This document shows positions 9,103 to 18,260 of a DNA stretch of 64,000 bases, in pieces. How positions within the stretch are numbered: the stretch's first letter is position 1; each line of letters begins with the position of its first letter. The stretch is from Chloroflexota bacterium (lineage in GTDB: Bacteria > Chloroflexota > Dehalococcoidia > Bin125), in contig JAPPFB010000005.1 in the NCBI GenBank assembly GCA_028875225.1, positions 1 to 64,000 on the forward strand, in the 5' to 3' direction. The notes beneath the pieces were generated by a model. That model had not been told where the DNA came from. It worked only from the letters and a program-made list of their open reading frames with translations, and searched no databases. The translations under genes and the position numbers were made by a program.

Positions 9103-9852
9103 CTACTCGACCACCACTCCGCGCTCGGACAATCCGGCGACGACGGCGTCGTAGATCGCCTGCGCCATTTCGATACCCCAGGCCGCCGTAGGGTCGGTGA
9201 ACTCCTCGTAGCCGAAGGAGTAGCGTGACTTGTCGGCCCAATTCCCGATCTGCTTCAGTTCGTCGTCGGAGCCGGGAATGTTCCAACCCTCGGGGAGCAG
9301 CGCTCGCAACTCAATCAGGTAATGGATCCTCGGCGGATCGATCCTCTCCGCCACCAATGCCGCCTTGAGCGATTTCTCGGCGGACTGCTGCACGTGAAAG
9401 CAAGCCAGCGCCGGCTCCGTTGGATCTGCAGCCATCAGAATCCGCGCCGCGCGCAGATCCATTCGGGACAAGTCCAGCCACTGCAGCACCGATTCAGCCA
9501 CCGGGTCTCCTCTGCCACGGACGTGGAGCGTCTTGCCCTCGACCAATGCCGCGCGCTCGATAGTACCGACAACCGTCGCCTTCCGCACCACTTCCGACGG
9601 TGTGGCGAGCTTGATATCCCGCGGGGTCCTCGTGCATGCCAGCGCGCTGTGGATGGCCAGTTGTTGCTTCGAGTAGCTCTCCACCTCGTCCAGGACGACC
9701 AGGAGGTCGACGTCGCTATCGTCGTGGAAATCTCCCCGCGCCCGCGAGCCGAACAGGATGACCTGCACCGGGTCCCAACCGTCCACGATGATCTCCACCA
9801 TTTGCTTGATGGCGGCATCAACGTCGGGTTGCTGAGTGACCGGCTGGGTCAT
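9103..9852 (-). CDS. Fused MNT nucleotidyltransferase-HEPN domain protein
   Basis: N-terminal GSRARGDFHDDSDVDLLV; C-terminal HEPN-like CFHVQQSAEKSLKAALVAERIDPPRIHYLIEL. Confidence 0.8.
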   Translation of the reverse strand: MTQPVTQQPDVDAAIKQMVEIIVDGWDPVQVILFGSRARGDFHDDSDVDLLVVLDEVESYSKQQLAIHSALACTRTPRDIKLATPSEVVRKATVVGTIERAALVEGKTLHVRGRGDPVAESVLQWLDLSRMDLRAARILMAADPTEPALACFHVQQSAEKSLKAALVAERIDPPRIHYLIELRALLPEGWNIPGSDDELKQIGNWADKSRYSFGYEEFTDPTAAWGIEMAQAIYDAVVAGLSERGVVVE

Positions 9853-9900
9853 GCATCAATCGTACTGATCTCAGTCCGGTGAAAATCGATCAGCGATCCC

Positions 9901-9929
9901 TTGACAACGTCCACTTGATTTGCAACAAT
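9901..9929 (+). promoter_or_regulatory. Sigma70-type promoter for nadABC
   Basis: TTGACA (9901-9906), 17-bp spacer, AACAAT (9924-9929). Confidence 0.55.
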
Positions 9930-9941
9930 GTTTCGGATTGA

Positions 9942-9960
9942 TAGTGTCAATCTGACACTA
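9942..9960. promoter_or_regulatory. Perfect inverted repeat TAGTGTCA-ATC-TGACACTA, candidate NrtR operator
   Basis: 8-3-8 palindrome between the predicted promoter and nadA start. Confidence 0.65.
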
Positions 9961-9979
9961 AGTGATGGGTTTGAGAGTC

Positions 9980-11197
9980 ATGTCTGAAGCCGTCGTTGTC
10001 GAAACCAGCTACGTTCCCGAGACCCTGCCACCTGACCTGCCGGATGAGGCATGTGAGACCGACATCGCCACCATCCCGCTGGTGTCTGAACCGCACCTGC
10101 CGGACTGGCAGCCGGAGATTCCGCAGGAGTATCTCAAGCTCTCGGGTGATGAGCTGCGCGAACGCATCCGCGCCGCCCGTTCTGAGCTGGGCGAGCGGCT
10201 GCTGATCCTCGGTCACCACTACCAACGCGACGACATCATTGAGTTCGCCGACTTCCGCGGCGACTCGTTCAAGCTGGCCCAGCAAGCGGCCGAGAACTCC
10301 GAGGCCGACTACATCGTCTTCTGCGGCGTCCATTTCATGGCCGAGAGCGCCGACATTCTGACCACGCCGCAACAAACTGTCATCCTTCCCAACCTCGCTG
10401 CCGGCTGCTCGATGGCCGACATGGCCCAGCCGGAAGACGTCTACGACGCATGGGAAGACCTTGGTGAGGTCGTCGATACCGACGGCGTCATTCCGATTAC
10501 GTACATGAACTCGGCCGCCTCGCTGAAGGCGTTCGTGGGCAAGAACGGCGGCGCGGTTTGCACGTCGTCCAATGCGACCGCAGTGCTCGAGTGGGCCTTC
10601 GAGCAGGGTGACCAGGTGCTGTTCTTCCCCGACCAGCATCTCGGACGCAACACCGGCAAGCGATTAGGTATCGACCCGCGGACAGAGACCGCCGTGTGGA
10701 GTCCTCGCAAGTTGAACGGCGGTCTGCGTGAAGAGCGGATCGAGCAGAGCAAGATCCTGCTGTGGCAGGGACACTGCTCCGTTCACATCCGATTCCGCGT
10801 CGACCAGATCGAGCGGGCCCGCGAGGAGCATCCTGGAGTTCGCGTGGTCGTGCATCCAGAGTGCACTCAACAGGTCGTCGACGCGGCCGACGCCGACGGC
10901 TCGACCGAGTTCATCATCAACTACGTTCGCAACGGTCCTCCTGGCACCTACGCCGTGGGTACCGAGATCAATCTGGTCCACCGGCTCAATGAAGAGGTCG
11001 CCCACGAGGGCAAGACGGCGTTCTGTCTCGACCCGGTGGTTTGCCCCTGTGCGACGATGTACCGGATTCACCCTGCCTATCTGGCCTGGGTGACCGAGGC
11101 TCTGGTCGAGGACCGTGTGGTCAATCCGATCACGGTCGACGATGACACGCGCACATGGGCGCGCGTCGCGCTCGACCGCATGCTGGCGATCACCTAG
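9980..11197 (+). CDS. nadA: Quinolinate synthase (upstream alternative start at 9962)
   Basis: LGHHYQRDDIIEFADFRGDSFKLA, GVHFMAESADIL, HPECTQQVVDAAD. Confidence 0.95.
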   Translation: MSEAVVVETSYVPETLPPDLPDEACETDIATIPLVSEPHLPDWQPEIPQEYLKLSGDELRERIRAARSELGERLLILGHHYQRDDIIEFADFRGDSFKLAQQAAENSEADYIVFCGVHFMAESADILTTPQQTVILPNLAAGCSMADMAQPEDVYDAWEDLGEVVDTDGVIPITYMNSAASLKAFVGKNGGAVCTSSNATAVLEWAFEQGDQVLFFPDQHLGRNTGKRLGIDPRTETAVWSPRKLNGGLREERIEQSKILLWQGHCSVHIRFRVDQIERAREEHPGVRVVVHPECTQQVVDAADADGSTEFIINYVRNGPPGTYAVGTEINLVHRLNEEVAHEGKTAFCLDPVVCPCATMYRIHPAYLAWVTEALVEDRVVNPITVDDDTRTWARVALDRMLAIT

Positions 11198-11217
11198 ACA
11201 CAGCGGTACGCGCAGCC

Positions 11218-12714
11218 ATGCACGTCCTGGTCATCGGAAGCGGACTGGCCGGCATCAACGCCGCGCTCCTGGCGTCGGAGTTTGCCGACGTCACGTTGCT
11301 GAGCAAGTCCGACTTGCAGGAAACCAACACGCAGCGGGCCCAGGGCGGAATCGCCGCCGCTGTCGCGGCGCTGGACGATCCCGCACTCCACGCCGAGGAC
11401 ACAATCCGGGCCGGCGCGGGACTTTGCGATCCGGCAGCAGTTCACGCGCTGACCATCGGCGGCGCGAGCGCGATTGAGCGACTCTTGCAGCTCGGCGTCG
11501 ACTTCGACCGCGGCGGCGATGGCGAACTGGCGCTGGCGACGGAAGGCGCGCACTCCACGCCTCGCGTGTTACACGCGGGCGGAGACCGGACGGGTCTGCA
11601 TATCCAGTCGGCGCTCATCGAGCGCCTGGCGGCGGCCAACGTGGACGTTCGAATCGGCGTTGCGGTGACTCATCTCGCGGTCGAGGCCGGTCGCTGCGTC
11701 GGCGCAACGACCGGCGGCGGAGAGACGATCCTCGCCGACGCCGTGATGCTCGCCACAGGCGGGGCCGGGGCGCTCTATCAGACCTCGACCAACCCGGGCA
11801 ATGCAACCGGCGACGGGGTCGCGCTGGCCTTCCGGGCGGGGGCGGTGGTTCGCGACCCGGAGTTCGTCCAGTTCCATCCGACGGCGCTGGTTGGCAGCGA
11901 CAGCGCGTTCCTGATCTCCGAGGCGCTGCGCGGCGAGGGCGCCGTGCTGTTGAACGCCGCCGGCGACCGATTCATGACCGATATTCATGCCGACGCCGAG
12001 TTAGCTCCGCGTTCGGTCGTCGCGCAGGCAATGACGGAGACAATGCGTCGCGACGGCTCCGACCACGTGTCGCTCGATATCTCGCACCGCGACTCGGACT
12101 TCCTGCGCGAGCGCTTTCCAGGGGTCTATCGAGGCGCGTTGCAACGCGGGTACGACATCACGGCCGGACCGATTCCGATCGCTCCTGCCGCGCATTACCA
12201 CATGGGCGGCGTCTACACAGATATCGACGGACGAACGACCGTCCAGGGGTTGTTCGCAGCCGGCGAGTGCGCCTCGACCGGAGCACACGGCGCGAACAGG
12301 GTGGCCTCCAACTCACTGCTCGAGGCGGCGGTGTTCTCCACCAGGGCCATCGCATCAGTCCGACGGCACGCAAGCCAGGCCGAGTTTCCTCACGGCGAAG
12401 TCACGGCGTTGCGGCTCCACCCTCAATTCGGCGCCCCTTCCTGGCGGGCATTGAAGCAAACAATGAATGAGTTCGTCGGCATTTCCCGAACCGAGGAAGA
12501 CCTCCGCTATGCCATGGGACGCTTCAACAGATGGTCGGAGCATCGGGAGGGTTTGATTGATCAATCTCTGGCGCTAGCCACGCTGACCGCAAGACTGATC
12601 GCGGACGCGGCATTGCAGCGGACCGAGACGAGAGGTTCACATCTCCGCCTCGACTACCCAAACGCCAACCCTGACTGGCAGCGCCACAGCCTCTGGCAAC
12701 TGGCCCGCGAATGA
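11218..12714 (+). CDS. nadB: L-aspartate oxidase
   Basis: MHVLVIGSGLAGINAAL FAD motif, TQRAQGGIAAA, HYHMGGVYTDIDGRTTVQGLFAAGECA. Confidence 0.95.
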   Translation: MHVLVIGSGLAGINAALLASEFADVTLLSKSDLQETNTQRAQGGIAAAVAALDDPALHAEDTIRAGAGLCDPAAVHALTIGGASAIERLLQLGVDFDRGGDGELALATEGAHSTPRVLHAGGDRTGLHIQSALIERLAAANVDVRIGVAVTHLAVEAGRCVGATTGGGETILADAVMLATGGAGALYQTSTNPGNATGDGVALAFRAGAVVRDPEFVQFHPTALVGSDSAFLISEALRGEGAVLLNAAGDRFMTDIHADAELAPRSVVAQAMTETMRRDGSDHVSLDISHRDSDFLRERFPGVYRGALQRGYDITAGPIPIAPAAHYHMGGVYTDIDGRTTVQGLFAAGECASTGAHGANRVASNSLLEAAVFSTRAIASVRRHASQAEFPHGEVTALRLHPQFGAPSWRALKQTMNEFVGISRTEEDLRYAMGRFNRWSEHREGLIDQSLALATLTARLIADAALQRTETRGSHLRLDYPNANPDWQRHSLWQLARE

Positions 12715-13586
12715 GCGCTCTTGACCTTGCCATTGTCCAGCGGCTCGTCGACGCCACGTTGGCCGAAGATCGGGCCGATCTTGACGTGACGACCGGCTCG
12801 CTGAGTAAGTGGATCGACTGGCGTCAGGGCAACGCCCTGCTCATGGCGCGAGCCGACGGCGTCGTCTGCGGCCTCGATTTCGCTCTCGCCGCGTTTGCCG
12901 CGCTCGATCCGGACGTCCGCTTCTTGCCCGAAGTCAGCGATGGCGACCGAGTATCGACCGGGCAGCAGATCGCGGTCGTGGGCGGTCAGCTCGACCCGCT
13001 GCTGCGGGCAGAGCGGACGGCGCTCAACTGGCTACAGCGGCTGAGCGGCACGGCCACGTTGACCGCCCAAGCGGTCGACGCAGCAGGTTCAAGGACGAAG
13101 ATCCTCGACACCCGCAAAACCACGCCGGGACTGCGTCCGGCCGAGCGCTACGCCGTCCGCTGCGGCGGCGGACTCAATCATCGCGACTCGCTGGCCGCCG
13201 GGGTGTTGATCAAGGACAATCACATCGCCGCCGTGCGCCAGGCAGGCGGCAGCCTCGCCGAGGCTGTCTCGGCGGCCATAGCCAATGTCGGACCGGCCAC
13301 AGGCGTCGAAGTGGAAGTGACCAACCTCGATGAGGCGCGCGAAGCGCTCGAAGCCGGCGCCAACGCGCTGTTGCTGGACAACTTTGCCATAGACGATCTG
13401 GTCCCAGCCGTGGAAATCGCCCGCGTCTACCACGCCAGGACAGAGGCCAGCGGCGGTATCACGCTGGCACAGATCCCCCAGATTGCCCGAGCGGGCGTGG
13501 ACTACATCTCTCTGGGAGCGCTGACTCACTCAGCCCCGTCGCTCGATATCGCGCTGGACATCGCCCTCGAACTGCCGCCGGACTGA
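12711..13586 (+). CDS. nadC: Nicotinate-nucleotide diphosphorylase (carboxylating)
   Basis: ILDTRKTTPGLRPAERYAVRCGGGLNHR, VLIKDNHI, ISLGALTHSAPSLDIALDI; 4-bp overlap with nadB. Confidence 0.95.
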   Translation: MSALDLAIVQRLVDATLAEDRADLDVTTGSLSKWIDWRQGNALLMARADGVVCGLDFALAAFAALDPDVRFLPEVSDGDRVSTGQQIAVVGGQLDPLLRAERTALNWLQRLSGTATLTAQAVDAAGSRTKILDTRKTTPGLRPAERYAVRCGGGLNHRDSLAAGVLIKDNHIAAVRQAGGSLAEAVSAAIANVGPATGVEVEVTNLDEAREALEAGANALLLDNFAIDDLVPAVEIARVYHARTEASGGITLAQIPQIARAGVDYISLGALTHSAPSLDIALDIALELPPD

Positions 13587-13650
13587 TGCATTTCCGTTGC
13601 GCCCCTCCGATGCCCCACGCTTGACGCAGGGCGGTGCTGACGACCGGTAC

Positions 13651-14115
13651 TTAGCCCCTCCGAGGCCGCTCCAGGTCGGCCGAGTCGATGATCACGGTGA
13701 AGGGGCCGTCGTTGACCAGCTCAACCGACATCATCGCGCCAAACTCTCCGGATTGAACCGGGACTCCCAGGGCTCGCAGCGAGTCGACGAAGTGGTCGAA
13801 CAGGGGCTCGGCCAGCTCTGGGCGCGCCGCACTGGTGAAGCTGGGGCGGCGACCCTTGCGGACGTCGGCATGCAGTGTGAACTGGCTGATGACCAGGGCT
13901 GCGCCGCCGACATCGAGCAGGCTGTCGTTGAAGCGACCCTCGGAATCGGCGAAGATCCGCAGTCTCGAGACCTTGCGCGCCAGCGTCTCAGCCTGCGCCC
14001 GGGTGTCTCCATCGGCGACGCCAACCAGGATCAGCAGGCCACCATCAATGGCGCCAACAACAGCGTCGTCGACGGACACCGACGCCCGGCTGACGCGCTG
14101 GAGCACGACCCTCAT
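13651..14115 (-). CDS. dtd: D-aminoacyl-tRNA deacylase
   Basis: [33 protein letters not shown]. Confidence 0.93.
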   Translation of the reverse strand: MRVVLQRVSRASVSVDDAVVGAIDGGLLILVGVADGDTRAQAETLARKVSRLRIFADSEGRFNDSLLDVGGAALVISQFTLHADVRKGRRPSFTSAARPELAEPLFDHFVDSLRALGVPVQSGEFGAMMSVELVNDGPFTVIIDSADLERPRRG

Positions 14116-14151
14116 TGCTTGCTGCTCGTTGGAGAGGAGTTCAGGAACAGA

Positions 14152-14466
14152 TCAGTCGGCCGCGGCGGCAGAGGTTTCGAGTTCGCCTGAGTCGGAACCA
14201 TCGGACGACGCGCCATCTGCGGATGCGCCGTTGGACTCGGGTCCGCCTTCGCTGTCGCGATCTTCGTCGCGCCGCGACTTCCAGTTGCTCTTCTTGCTAT
14301 CGGTCGAGTACCAGCCGGATCCCTTGAAGACGATCGCCGGAGCGCTGGGGATGCGCTGCAGCGTGTGCTCGCACTCCGTGCAGGGTTGCTGCGCGGGCGC
14401 GCTCCAGCCTTCCAGCTTCTCGACCGTGTGGCCGCACTCGAAACACTCGTAGACGTAGCGGGGCAC
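14152..14466 (-). CDS. FmdB-family zinc-ribbon protein (GTG start)
   Basis: VPRYVYECFECGHTVEKLE...PCTECEHTLQRIPSAPAIVFKGSGWY. Confidence 0.85.
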   Translation of the reverse strand: MPRYVYECFECGHTVEKLEGWSAPAQQPCTECEHTLQRIPSAPAIVFKGSGWYSTDSKKSNWKSRRDEDRDSEGGPESNGASADGASSDGSDSGELETSAAAAD

Positions 14467-14620
14467 GTACTTCCTCCGCGCGGAAACCAGACAACATGCG
14501 TAAGTTATCACGAGTCCCGATTCAGTGCGCGTATCGCCGGCACATGCATATACTCGATCCAGTTGCCCGCCTCAGGGACGGGTCCGACGTGACTTGAAGC
14601 CAGATCATCTGAGGAGCCGG

Positions 14621-15376
14621 ATGACGACAACGATCTCAATGCGCGACCTGTTGGAGGCCGGAGTCCATTTCGGTCATCAGACCGGACGCTGGAATCCCAA
14701 AATGGCGCCATTCATCTACGGCGCGCGCAACGGCGTACACATTCTCGATCTGGCCCAGACTGTCACTCGACTGGAAGATGCCACCGAATTCGTCCGTGAG
14801 CTTTCGGGGTCCGGACAGCAAATCCTGTTCGTCGGCACCAAACGGCAGGCCCAGGACGTGATTCGCAACGAGGCCGACCGGGCCAACATGCCCTACGTCG
14901 TCACCCGATGGTTGGGCGGAACCCTGACCAATTTCCAGACCATCCGTCAGCGCGTTGACTACATGATCGAGCTCGAGCGGCGCGAAGAAGCCGGCCAGCT
15001 TGATCTGCTGCCCAAGAAGGAAGCGCTGAAACTGCGCGACAAGCTGACACGACTCCATCGCTATCTCCGTGGTCTGCGCGATATGACCTCGCTGCCCGGC
15101 GCGCTCTTCGTGGTCGACGTCCCACGCGAACACATCGCCGTCGCCGAAGCGCGACGACTGAATATCCCGATCATCGCGGTCTGCGATACCAACTCAGACC
15201 CGAACCTCGTTGATTTCCCGATCCCTTCCAATGACGACGCCATTCGAGCGGTCCGCCTGCTCACTGCACAGATCGCCGACGCCGCGCAAGAGGGCGGGAT
15301 GATGTTGCAGAGCGCCGTCGAGTCCGAGGAACCTTACGAAGCGGCCGAGACCGCCGAGCCAGTTGCCGTCGACTGA
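14621..15376 (+). CDS. rpsB: 30S ribosomal protein S2
   Basis: MRDLLEAGVHFGHQTGRWNPKMAPFIYGARNGVHILDL. Confidence 0.97.
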   Translation: MTTTISMRDLLEAGVHFGHQTGRWNPKMAPFIYGARNGVHILDLAQTVTRLEDATEFVRELSGSGQQILFVGTKRQAQDVIRNEADRANMPYVVTRWLGGTLTNFQTIRQRVDYMIELERREEAGQLDLLPKKEALKLRDKLTRLHRYLRGLRDMTSLPGALFVVDVPREHIAVAEARRLNIPIIAVCDTNSDPNLVDFPIPSNDDAIRAVRLLTAQIADAAQEGGMMLQSAVESEEPYEAAETAEPVAVD

Positions 15377-15447
15377 ACCACGTCGTCCACCGGGGCGGAT
15401 CGACAACCCGCCAACCCACACAGCCAACGACCAGAGGAGCCACCAAC

Positions 15448-15942
15448 GTGCCCGTAACGATTGACCAGATCAAGGCCCTGCGCGCCGAGACCGGCGCGGG
15501 GGTGATGGATTGTCGCCAGGCGTTGACCGAAGCCAATGGCGACATCGACCAAGCTCGGCTCGTGCTCCGCGAGAAAGGCATCGCCACGGCCAGCAAACGA
15601 GCCGACAAGGCCACGGGTCAGGGTCTGATTCACAGCTACATCCATGGTGGACGCATCGGCGTCCTGGTCGACCTGCGTTGCGAGACGGACTTCGTCGCCA
15701 AGACCGAGCCGTTCAAGGAGCTCGCTCACGACATCGCCATGCAGATCGCCTCAATGAACCCTGTTGCGGTCAGCGCCGACGACATTCCCGGCGACGCCGA
15801 CGCCGACGCGGTGGCGCTGCTCGACCAGGAGTTCATCAAGGACGGATCGCAGACCATCAACGACCGGATCAACGACGTCATCGCATCCATTGGTGAGCGC
15901 ATCGAGGTTGCCCGCTTCACTCGCTACGAAATGGGCGAGTAG
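15448..15942 (+). CDS. tsf: Elongation factor Ts (short form)
   Basis: IKALRAETGAGVMDCRQALTEANGDIDQARLVLREKG, VDLRCETDFVAKTEPFKELAHDIAMQIA; GTG start. Confidence 0.95.
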   Translation: MPVTIDQIKALRAETGAGVMDCRQALTEANGDIDQARLVLREKGIATASKRADKATGQGLIHSYIHGGRIGVLVDLRCETDFVAKTEPFKELAHDIAMQIASMNPVAVSADDIPGDADADAVALLDQEFIKDGSQTINDRINDVIASIGERIEVARFTRYEMGE

Positions 15943-15980
15943 CCGTACGCGATCGAACTCGCCGGTATTGCGCACGTCTC

Positions 15981-16739
15981 GTGACCGACCAGCCGACCAC
16001 TCCCCGCGTTGTTCTCAAAGTTTCCGGCGAGTCGCTGCAGGGACAACGAGGCTCTGGCATCGATTCCGCCGCGCTCAACGACATCGCCCGCCAGATCGTC
16101 GAGTGCCGAAACCGAGGCGTCGATATTGGCGTGGTCGTCGGCGGCGGGAACCTGTTTCGCGGGCGACTGGCATCCGAGCTGGGCATGACCCAGGCGACGG
16201 CTCACTACGCCGGAATGCTGGCGACGGTGATCAATGGTCTCGCGCTGCAGGACGCGATCGAAGCGGCCGGCGGCGAGGTTCGCACGATGTCGGCGCTGCA
16301 CGTTCGTCAGGTGTCTGAGATCTTCATCCGCCGACGCGCTATCCGCCATTTGCAGAAAGGCCGGGTCGTCCTCTGCGTCGGTGGAACCGGCAATCCCTAC
16401 GTCACCACCGACACTGCCGCCGCACTGCGCGGCATCGAGCTTGACGCCGACCAACTTCTGATGGGCAAGCACGGAACCGATGGCGTCTACACCGCCGATC
16501 CGGCGCATCATCCCGACGCCCGTCGATACTCACGGCTCAACTATCGCGAGGCGCTGCAGCAGAATCTCGGGGTCCTGATGGACGCCTCGGCGCTTGCGCT
16601 GTGCGAGGAGCATTCGCTGCCGATCGTGGTGTTCAACATCGAAGCGCCTGACGCTATCGTGAGCACTGTGATCGACGGTCCCAATCTGGAGCTGGCCGGT
16701 ACTCGGGTCGATCACGGGGCTACGGTCCTCGCCGACTGA
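15981..16739 (+). CDS. pyrH: UMP kinase
   Basis: VVLKVSGESLQGQRGSGID, VGGGNLFRG, VGGTGNPYVTTDTAAALR; GTG start. Confidence 0.95.
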   Translation: MTDQPTTPRVVLKVSGESLQGQRGSGIDSAALNDIARQIVECRNRGVDIGVVVGGGNLFRGRLASELGMTQATAHYAGMLATVINGLALQDAIEAAGGEVRTMSALHVRQVSEIFIRRRAIRHLQKGRVVLCVGGTGNPYVTTDTAAALRGIELDADQLLMGKHGTDGVYTADPAHHPDARRYSRLNYREALQQNLGVLMDASALALCEEHSLPIVVFNIEAPDAIVSTVIDGPNLELAGTRVDHGATVLAD

Positions 16740-16783
16740 GGCCAGCCGACCACGTTTGGCCGAAGACTGGCCGGGAGCGGGAC

Positions 16784-17356
16784 ATGTCCGACAACGAGCT
16801 CCTCGACCTTGCATTCGAAGATGCCGATTCCCGCATGAACGGCGCCGTCAGCGCGCTGGAGCGTGACCTTATGGCGGTGCGCACCGGTCGGGCGCACACG
16901 TCGTTGGTCGACCAGCTGCGCGTCGACTATTACGGCACCACCATGGCGCTCAACCAGCTGGCCACGATCTCCACGCCGGAAGCTCGCCTGATCGCCATTC
17001 AGCCCTGGGACAAGAACGCCTTCGACCCGATCACCAAGGCCATCCAGACCTCCGACATTGGCATCAATCCACAATCGGACGGCATCCTGATCCGGCTCGC
17101 GCTGCCCGAGCTGACCGAAGAGCGTCGCCGCGACCTGGTCAAGCTGGTCCACCAGAAGGCCGAGTCCGCCCGCGTCGCCATCCGCAACGTGCGACGGCAC
17201 ATCCACGACGACCTTCGTCACATGCAGCGCGACGGCGATCTCTCGCAGGACGAGGAACGCCGGGCGGAAACCCAACTCGATACGCTAACCGGCCAATTCA
17301 TCGCTAAAGTTGATGCTGCGGGCAATCAGAAGGAGCGCGAGCTCCTCGAGGTCTAG
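16784..17356 (+). CDS. frr: Ribosome recycling factor
   Basis: RTGRAHTSLVDQLRVDYYGTTMALNQLATISTPEARLIAIQPWDK. Confidence 0.97.
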   Translation: MSDNELLDLAFEDADSRMNGAVSALERDLMAVRTGRAHTSLVDQLRVDYYGTTMALNQLATISTPEARLIAIQPWDKNAFDPITKAIQTSDIGINPQSDGILIRLALPELTEERRRDLVKLVHQKAESARVAIRNVRRHIHDDLRHMQRDGDLSQDEERRAETQLDTLTGQFIAKVDAAGNQKERELLEV

Positions 17357-17359
17357 CAC

Positions 17360-18151
17360 GTGCCAAGCCCATCCGCTTCGACCATCACGCCACCGACCAA
17401 TCACGCTGCGCTGCCCGTCAGGGCAAACGGCGTCCACCGCGTGGACGCCGCCGAAATTCCCCATCACGTCGCCGTGATCATGGACGGCAACGGACGCTGG
17501 GCCGCGCAACGTGGACTGCGGCCCACCGAGGGTCACCGAGCCGGGACCGAGAACATCCGCGCCGCCATCGAAGCGTTCGCCGAGCGCGGCGTGCGCTGCC
17601 TCACCCTCTTCGCCTTCTCGACCGAGAACTGGAAGCGTCCCCGACCCGAGGTGCGCGGCCTGATGCGCATCCTCTCCTCAACCATCGACCGCGAAGTGCA
17701 GCCCCTGCACGAAGCCGGGGTCCGATTGCGTTACATCGGACGGCTGGACGCCCTCGACACCCGCCTGAGGCGCAAGATCGATGACGCCATCAAGCTCACC
17801 CGCGACAACGACCGCATGACGGTCTGCGTGGCCTTCAACTACGGTTCCAGGGCCGAATTGGTCGATGCCGTGCGACGCATGGTCGCCGACGGCGTCAATC
17901 CTGACGATGTGACCGAACACAAGCTCTCGGACTACCTCTACACCCGCGAACTGCCCGACCCTGACCTGATCATCCGCACCGGCGGCGACCAGCGCGTTTC
18001 CAACTTCCTGCTCTGGCAGGCCGCCTACGCCGAGTACGTCTTTTCCGACACCTACTGGCCCGACTTCTGCGAGCAAGACGTCGACCAGGCCCTCGCCGCC
18101 TACGCCCAGAGAACCCGAAACTTCGGCGGACGACCCGCCAATGGACAGTAG
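17360..18151 (+). CDS. uppS: Isoprenyl (undecaprenyl) diphosphate synthase
   Basis: HVAVIMDGNGRWAAQRGLRPTEGHRAG, TLFAFSTENWKRP, DLIIRTGGDQRVSNFLLWQAAYAE. Confidence 0.95.
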   Translation: MPSPSASTITPPTNHAALPVRANGVHRVDAAEIPHHVAVIMDGNGRWAAQRGLRPTEGHRAGTENIRAAIEAFAERGVRCLTLFAFSTENWKRPRPEVRGLMRILSSTIDREVQPLHEAGVRLRYIGRLDALDTRLRRKIDDAIKLTRDNDRMTVCVAFNYGSRAELVDAVRRMVADGVNPDDVTEHKLSDYLYTRELPDPDLIIRTGGDQRVSNFLLWQAAYAEYVFSDTYWPDFCEQDVDQALAAYAQRTRNFGGRPANGQ

Positions 18152-18161
18152 CCACATAGCC

Positions 18162-18260
18162 CCGTCATACCCGCGCTTGCCGCGGGTATCTCGCCGAACC
18201 GAGTACGAACGCCAATACGCACCGAGGCGAGAACGCAGCGTCGGTGTGCGGCAATGACGG
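18162..18260. repeat. MITE-like repeat B, copy 1
   Basis: CCGTCATACCCGCGCTTGCCGCGGGTATCTCG ... GTGCGGCAATGACGG; terminal CCGTCAT/ATGACGG inverted repeats. Confidence 0.75.
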
